Shown here: positions 13,101 to 17,426 of the stretch, one piece after another | Position numbering within the stretch: position 1 is the first letter of the stretch | How the letters are laid out: each line of letters begins with the position of its first letter | NCBI GenBank assembly: GCA_937899715.1 | Contig: CALCNX010000036.1 | Location: 1 to 17,426 of the forward strand | Source of the DNA: an uncultured bacterium | GTDB lineage: Bacteria > Bacteroidota > Ignavibacteria > Kapaibacteriales > UBA4661 | Direction of reading: 5' to 3' | DNA length: 17,426 nucleotides | Program-made: the position numbers and the translations under genes | The notes under the pieces: model-generated | What the model was told of the DNA's origin: nothing | Database searches by the model: none | Seen by the model: only the letters and a program-made list of their open reading frames with translations

Positions 13101-16100
13101 TTTTCACTCCCGCCGGAACGATTACCTCTGCAACGGTCTTTACTTTTGCACCACCGCCACTCATAACAAAAGCCACACCGCCTATCTTAGGAACGGGTGC
13201 TACCTTGGAATTGGAAGGTTTCGGCTTTGTGGCTATGCCCGAAGTCCGTTTTGGGAATGTGACTACTACTGAGGTAACCGTCTCAACAATTCGGGCAATG
13301 AGCGTTGTTGTGCCGCGAAGCCTTTTACCGGGGCAATATCCGATTACCGTCATAACGCCGGGGGGGACAACGACAAGTTCTTTTACGGTTACGATTGTGC
13401 CAGCACCAGTCGCAAGTGCATTTACTCCGCCTTCAGGGACAACAGGGACGATTGTCCAAATTTTTGGGCGAAATTTTACCGTTGCTGCTATCGCTAATGT
13501 GCGTATTGCGGGAGTAACTGTAGCTAGTTTTCAGGTTATTTCCGATACCCTTATTATCGCTGAAACAGCACGAATTTCAACTGCCGGTATTGTCTCTGTT
13601 ACTGCTTTAGGGGGCACAAGCGTTGCTCCAGGAGTATTTCAGAATATTGCTCCACCGCCGATAATTAGTGGATTTACTCCAACATCGGCAACAACGGGAA
13701 CACTCATCACTGTTGTAGGGGAAAACTTCAACGATGCGAATGTTTTACAAATTGTCAACAACAACCAGATTCTTGATTTCCAAGAATTTCGTGTTGTTAC
13801 TAATGGTCAACTTACTTTTATTATGCCCGCGAATGCCACGAGCGGAACAATTGTCATCGGTACTTCAGGCGGCTTTGCCCGCTCCCCGCAGCCGATAACA
13901 TATCTGCCACCGCCCAATATTGCGCAAGTCGAACCATCATTCGGGCTGCCCGGCTCGACCTTTATTATTCGCGGCACTAATTTGAACGGTACAAGGCAAG
14001 TGCTCTTGGGGACAACACCCGCTTTTCGTGTTACTCAAGACTCGCCCAATCAATTGACAGTAGTCATAGACCCCGCTTCGCCGCTAGGGTTTGATTTGCC
14101 AATTACTATTCAGGCTGAGCAAGGCACGACGCGCGTCAACAATCTCTTTAGCATTGTTACCAGTATTCAAGCTGACTCTTTAGCATTGGTTGAAATTTAT
14201 CGTCGCACGGTTGGTTCGGGCTGGAAACTCAATGTCAATTGGCTGACCCTGCGACCGATTGCGCAATGGTCGGGTGTAACAGTGAGCACTGATTCTGCTA
14301 CGCGAGGACGAGTTGTGGGTTTGTCGCTGCCTCAGAATAATGCACAAGGCTCATTGCCGCTTGCCTTGCAATTTTTGACAGCGCTGCGCACATTGAATTT
14401 GAGTGGCAATCCTCTCACGGGAGCGTTTCCAAGCTATATTACCAATTTCCGACGTTTGGAGGAATTAAACCTTAGCGGAATGCGCCTCAGCGGTACGCTG
14501 CCCGACAGTATCGGTAATGTACCGAACTTGCGTGTACTTTCCGTGGCAGGTAATTCCTTGAGCGGTCGTATTCCAAGGACACTCGAAAATGCGGTGAATT
14601 TGCAGGAACTGAATCTCTCTTCCAATACGCTTGCGGACTCCATTCCTGCGTTTTTGGGTAATCTTCCCAGCCTGCGGATAGTGCGGTTGAATAGCAATCA
14701 ATTGGTAGGTACTATTCCCGCAACGTTTGGTACTGCTACGCGAAAGGTGGTCTCGCTCACGTCCACTCCAAACTTGCAAGAGTTTGATGTATCGAGCAAT
14801 CGCATCACGGGAACAATACCGGACAATTTCCGTACCTTGCGCAAATTGACTGTGCTTGCTGCGGCGAATAATAGGCTCTCAGGCGCATTGCCCATGCAAA
14901 CGCTTCAGAGCTTGGATAGTCTGCGAGTGCTTAACTTGGGCGGAAACGGGTTCACAGGAGCGCTGCCCGGCGAACTTAGCCAGCTGCGCCGCTTGCGCTA
15001 CTTGTCCTTGCGGGCAAACCAGTTGGACGGAACATTGCCGGAAGCCCTGAGCAGTCTTGACAGTCTGGAAACGTTGTGGCTGGATAGTAATAAATTTGTT
15101 GGCGCTGTGCCAGGTACATTTGAGAATTTTGCATCCCTCGCCCGTTTCGGCATTGCTGGCAACCGCATCACCATTTTGCCTAACCTCTTGCGTGTTCGCC
15201 TTCTGAATAATCTTAACGTTGCCGATAACCGACTTGATTTTGGTTCACTTGAAACAAACGCGCTTATTGATACGCTTGCTATCGTCCCACAAGACAGTAT
15301 CGGTGATGCACAGCGTATCGGCGGTATTATCAGTATCCCCGTTCGCCTCGCGGTCAATACGGGCGGCACGGCGAATCGCTACCAATGGTTCCGCCAGACG
15401 CAGCAGGGTGACGTTGCGGTCAGTGGTGTGCTGCGCGACAGCACGTTTATTTTTCCCTTTACCTCCGCATCAAGTGGCACCTATACGTGCCGCGTGACCA
15501 ATACGCTTCCTGAACTTCGCACCCTAACGCTGTACACGCGCCCGATTCGTATAGATTCTGTCGGTGTGCCTGTGCCGCCCAGAGAAATACCGGAGCCTCA
15601 GTTCCCGCTGGACAGTATCACCAATATCGTCACGACGGCTTCGCTCTCGTGGACGCGCACCACGGATGCCAGCGTCTATGACGTGCAGCTTCTTGCAGGG
15701 CGCGATACACTGAATGTGAGCGTAAGCGACACTGCGTATCGTCTGCCCGGAGTGCGTTATGAGACGCTCTACTACTGGCGTGTTCGCGGGCGCAATATCA
15801 CCGGAATCACCCCGTGGTCGGTGTGGAATCCGTTTGTGACGGTTGCGCAAAATATAGAAATTGCGGCTGTCATTCCACGTTTTCCCCGCACCCCTGTTGG
15901 TGATGAAGTGCGGCGTGATTTGGTGCTGATAAGCAACACCAGTGCAACGATAAGCATTGCTCAACTGCGTATCAGTGATAACGAAAACAGTTTTGAACTC
16001 TTACAAGAAATCGGGAATAATTTCCCCTTACAGCCGGGCAGCAGTATCAACATTCCCGTCAAATTCTCGCCTCGGACGGCGGGACGGAAACTTGGCACGG

Positions 16101-17314
16101 TATCAATTCAATATCGAACCGTGGCGGGTGGTGAACTTAGAACGGTGAATTTTGCAAATATCCTGCAAGGTGATGGAACACCGCTTAAAATTGTCGATAC
16201 TGATTTCGACCTTGTGCGGGTGAACAAGCGAACACGCGCTGCTGTGCTGCTCATTAACCGCTTACCGCGTGTTACAACGGCGACGGCAGGGGCAAATACG
16301 AATGTTATCATTATTCGCAGCGTTACCATTGAAAATAATGTGCGGAACTCTTTTTCAGCCGTTGCTTTCCAATCACCACTTTATCTTGGACCGGGCGACA
16401 CAACAGCCGTGATTATCCGTTGTGAGCCAACCCTAAGCGGGAGGCTGGCTGCCCGACTGAAAGTTGTGGCTGATGTTGACAATAGCACTGTTCGCCGAGA
16501 TAGTAGCTTTGGTTCGTTGACGGCAAATGCTATTTTGCCGCTCGAAACGGACTTCTATGCGGAAGTGGCTGTACGTACTGCCAGAGGGCAGGAAAAAGCT
16601 GCCCCCGGAAGTGCTGTGCAGTTAGAGGTTTATTACACAAAGGCGGTCTTACCGGCAGTAACAACACAAATCCAGCCGCTTATTTACGGTACGGTGCGAT
16701 TCGACCGCAACGTGCTTGCTCTCAATCCTGATGCGTACACCGATAATCTTCCAAATTCTGCTTCCCTTAATTCAATTAGCCGCGTTCAGCTTTTCCCACC
16801 GGAGGGCTTGCCGAGAATTTATAAATCCCGCGCACGTTCTGCTCGTATTGATTCGGTCTTGATTGATTCCATCCCATGCCGTGCCGTTGCGGGTAGTGTT
16901 ACCGAGACAGCACTTGTGTATGAGCAACTAACATGGGGAAGACTTGGACAACGAACAACAAAAGTATTTATTGAGGAAGCACCCGTCACAAATACCTTCA
17001 CTGCTACGGTGTCGCGTGCGGGCGGTACACGCCTGATAACGCCTGCTTCTACGGGGTCGCTTCTGACGGCAATTCAGCCGAATCCGGCAAGCAACGAAAC
17101 CGATATTCGTTACACGGTAGCAGAGCAGAGCAGCATCTCGCTTGATGTCTTGGATATGCAAGGGCAAGTTGTGAAGCGCATCCGCACGGGCGAAGCAAAT
17201 GCGGGAGAATACACAACACGCATACGCATTAGCGATTTGCCGAGCGGCACGTACCTTGTGCGGCTTACTACGAGTACTGAAGTTTTGACAGAAAAACTGC
17301 AAGTGATTCGATAA
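10115..17314 (+). CDS. Giant T9SS-exported modular surface protein (IPT/TIG, LRR, Ig/FN3-like)
   Basis: The protein has 2399 residues. A signal peptide lies at ~37-60 (R-R-I-L-M-S-A-F-L-A ... I-S-A-Q). Starts at residue 18 (ATG 10166) or 40 (ATG 10232) are also possible; no ribosome binding site decides. Residues ~100-600 are Gly/Thr/Ser-rich with repeated N-G-G/T-I-T-G-G-G-T steps, like a beta-helix. Residues ~610-650 hold a F-Y-P-V-G segment. Seven IPT/TIG domains follow at ~761-1346 (P-x-x-G-x-x-G-T/A-x-V-x-I-x-G-x-x-F). Residues ~1360-1710 carry about eleven plant-type leucine-rich repeats (L-x-L-S-x-N-x-L-x-G-x-I-P). Next come an Ig-like domain (~1720-1815, Y-T-C-R-V), an FN3-like domain (~1822-1909), an ASH/choice-of-anchor-like beta domain (~1914-2030), and a type A T9SS sorting domain (~2316-2399; Q-P-N-P-A-S, L-P-S-G-T-Y-L-V-R-L, ending K-L-Q-V-I-R). 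It is probably a secreted or cell-surface adhesin or binding protein; no catalytic domain is visible. Confidence 0.88.
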   Translation: MGISHTANCFNSYLSFVMANRNYLWKYFGASFNASRRILMSAFLAMASFCLFGPQQISAQIYFFDGFTDAAVPSAWYSTPQGLGSGFAGANFAGQNLIVLAGRHAVVNGTMLLNGGTIDVQNGGQLTVVGTITGGGTITVAAGGTLRIDGNPSLAGFNAGDIVYGAGSTLVYSGTTTRDVLSTDRDFPVTGVMANVVFNNTSAVGLRLNTLGTVAMSGSVTVSSGTLQILSTILTCNGSFSFQGNGNCIFASGAPGVTLNSTINFSNGSFTATAGVGDITIGGSGSISGGLRVTTGGSAPTSLQSLTINRANSVSIGSSFGVNDVTLAIASSSLVIPTGQTQTWYGNIAIASSSGVSIQGTLIYSAGTVNNSGSVTVNSGGVFQVQAAGFVGTGTVSVQDGGRLRASTTMASGTVQYASGNATLEYFGTGLIPVAGAELPTTMQGSVSVTMSGAGQVYFNNTRTILGTLSITPSAAATQPVLGLKQNAALTLKGNILTQAGVPTFGIENPEVGTVDIIIDSTSTVPISNFFISPDNALTGNAYLRNFTLNRPTNVDLRSNLVVGSEGAYPNITTTVLGLQRGTITPSVGNRVILLSSNATSLVGGSTSAYVQGTLQRTIRTSASVYFYPVGASGRFMPFSLINPVTAAPTADATPGVALTPQIAFIGGTSNQIASFASNGRLWTATLTTITGVASFRAQLNDTNLVVSNVIAVANSASGDYTILPGTLFSNTQLTSTTPVGLPTMQSTLAFRIGNTVPGPNISAVAPIVVGSGATVLISGSNFIGVTRVGVGPVTAATYNVISPTQIAAVLPASTVVDPGVVNAVSVALSVTAQGGSTASVTTLTYVLPPTIINFFPVLGTPGTPVRIIGTRFGGTLYNTPPTVTFGGIPAQAVIINSPTDITAIVPRNATTGTLRVTTPGGTAATISTFTFVPPPRITEIVPSVAPEGALVTVNGTGFLQVSEVRFGGVKTQFTLNNSNRLTAVISTGATGFVEIFTPAGTITSATVFTFAPPPLITKATPPILGTGATLELEGFGFVAMPEVRFGNVTTTEVTVSTIRAMSVVVPRSLLPGQYPITVITPGGTTTSSFTVTIVPAPVASAFTPPSGTTGTIVQIFGRNFTVAAIANVRIAGVTVASFQVISDTLIIAETARISTAGIVSVTALGGTSVAPGVFQNIAPPPIISGFTPTSATTGTLITVVGENFNDANVLQIVNNNQILDFQEFRVVTNGQLTFIMPANATSGTIVIGTSGGFARSPQPITYLPPPNIAQVEPSFGLPGSTFIIRGTNLNGTRQVLLGTTPAFRVTQDSPNQLTVVIDPASPLGFDLPITIQAEQGTTRVNNLFSIVTSIQADSLALVEIYRRTVGSGWKLNVNWLTLRPIAQWSGVTVSTDSATRGRVVGLSLPQNNAQGSLPLALQFLTALRTLNLSGNPLTGAFPSYITNFRRLEELNLSGMRLSGTLPDSIGNVPNLRVLSVAGNSLSGRIPRTLENAVNLQELNLSSNTLADSIPAFLGNLPSLRIVRLNSNQLVGTIPATFGTATRKVVSLTSTPNLQEFDVSSNRITGTIPDNFRTLRKLTVLAAANNRLSGALPMQTLQSLDSLRVLNLGGNGFTGALPGELSQLRRLRYLSLRANQLDGTLPEALSSLDSLETLWLDSNKFVGAVPGTFENFASLARFGIAGNRITILPNLLRVRLLNNLNVADNRLDFGSLETNALIDTLAIVPQDSIGDAQRIGGIISIPVRLAVNTGGTANRYQWFRQTQQGDVAVSGVLRDSTFIFPFTSASSGTYTCRVTNTLPELRTLTLYTRPIRIDSVGVPVPPREIPEPQFPLDSITNIVTTASLSWTRTTDASVYDVQLLAGRDTLNVSVSDTAYRLPGVRYETLYYWRVRGRNITGITPWSVWNPFVTVAQNIEIAAVIPRFPRTPVGDEVRRDLVLISNTSATISIAQLRISDNENSFELLQEIGNNFPLQPGSSINIPVKFSPRTAGRKLGTVSIQYRTVAGGELRTVNFANILQGDGTPLKIVDTDFDLVRVNKRTRAAVLLINRLPRVTTATAGANTNVIIIRSVTIENNVRNSFSAVAFQSPLYLGPGDTTAVIIRCEPTLSGRLAARLKVVADVDNSTVRRDSSFGSLTANAILPLETDFYAEVAVRTARGQEKAAPGSAVQLEVYYTKAVLPAVTTQIQPLIYGTVRFDRNVLALNPDAYTDNLPNSASLNSISRVQLFPPEGLPRIYKSRARSARIDSVLIDSIPCRAVAGSVTETALVYEQLTWGRLGQRTTKVFIEEAPVTNTFTATVSRAGGTRLITPASTGSLLTAIQPNPASNETDIRYTVAEQSSISLDVLDMQGQVVKRIRTGEANAGEYTTRIRISDLPSGTYLVRLTTSTEVLTEKLQVIR

Positions 17315-17426
17315 AATCAATTTGAATTCAAGAGCATTAAAAAATCAAACCCGATGAACAGGTATTTATCGGAGTGTGCAAGAAGTTTTGTGTAAATGGT
17401 TAGAAAGAAGTAGGTAATCGTTCGGG

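Noticed and set aside
12787..13353. A 188-codon minus-strand frame in the IPT/TIG region
   Set aside because: Val/Thr/Pro-rich antisense of repetitive beta domains, with a simple composition mirroring the plus-strand codons.
12395..14150. Possible nucleotide tandem repeats or CRISPR-like array
   Set aside because: The periodicity of ~240-270 bases is at the protein level (IPT/TIG domains); the DNA copies are well diverged with no constant spacers.
17340..17426. Possible hairpin CCGAT/ATCGG after the giant gene
   Set aside because: Only about 5 bp with a 12-base loop and no T-run, so not a supportable terminator.
1..17426. A hidden defence, phage or mobile system
   Set aside because: I found no transposase, integrase, nuclease, reverse transcriptase, CRISPR array, tRNA/att site or terminal inverted repeats; only gene relics and one weak Rha-like candidate suggest past mobility.

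Overview
The window looks like a contig from a bacterium of the Bacteroidota/Chlorobiota (FCB) side of the tree. The evidence is a 2399-residue surface protein ending in a type IX secretion (T9SS) sorting domain, a glucosamine-6-phosphate-deaminase/PIG-L fusion of the kind found in Bacteroidota, a TATCTTTG element of the Bacteroidota -7 type before the helicase gene, and generally weak Shine-Dalgarno sequences. The contig is moderate in GC and has the loose gene spacing of an environmental genome. I cannot assign a genus from sequence alone. The first ~105 bases are an exception: they are about 72% GC and, read on the minus strand, encode what looks like the start of a lipoprotein from a GC-rich organism. 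They abut a plus-strand gene that has lost its start, so the edge is probably an assembly chimera.

Layout. (1) 106-1823: two tandem TonB-C-terminal-domain-like proteins, the first truncated at the junction, then an exported CBM9-like protein. (2) 1894-3819: a two-domain NagB-like/PIG-L-like enzyme, probably acting on amino sugars. (3) 3820-6560: an accessory stretch of small genes and debris. It holds an exported/membrane gene pair preceded by a frameshifted duplicate of the first gene's 3' end, a possible Rha-like regulator with a terminator, a KTSC-domain protein, a broken minus-strand gene, a start-less membrane fragment, and the C-terminal third of an alpha/beta hydrolase. (4) 6599-8474: an RhlE-type DEAD-box helicase and a DUF1294 membrane protein, closed by a terminator. 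(5) 8588-8974 (minus): a 5-carboxymethyl-2-hydroxymuconate isomerase family protein. (6) 9088-9784: a tiny lipoprotein-like ORF, then a haem-binding cytochrome-P460-like lipoprotein with a strong UUCG terminator. (7) 10115-17314: a giant T9SS-exported modular protein (beta-helical N-terminus, seven IPT/TIG repeats, plant-type leucine-rich repeats, Ig- and FN3-like domains, sorting signal), likely a surface adhesin.

How the genes work together. Apart from the cell-envelope theme (TonB-C-like proteins, CBM9-like protein, lipoproteins, T9SS protein) and possible carbohydrate or amino-sugar use (CBM9-like plus NagB/PIG-L), no single pathway is evident. I found no rRNA, tRNA, CRISPR array, transposase, phage structural genes or recognisable defence system. 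The most informative signals are the chimeric left edge, the NagB domain lacking a catalytic aspartate, the gene relics in 4041-6501, and the large surface protein.
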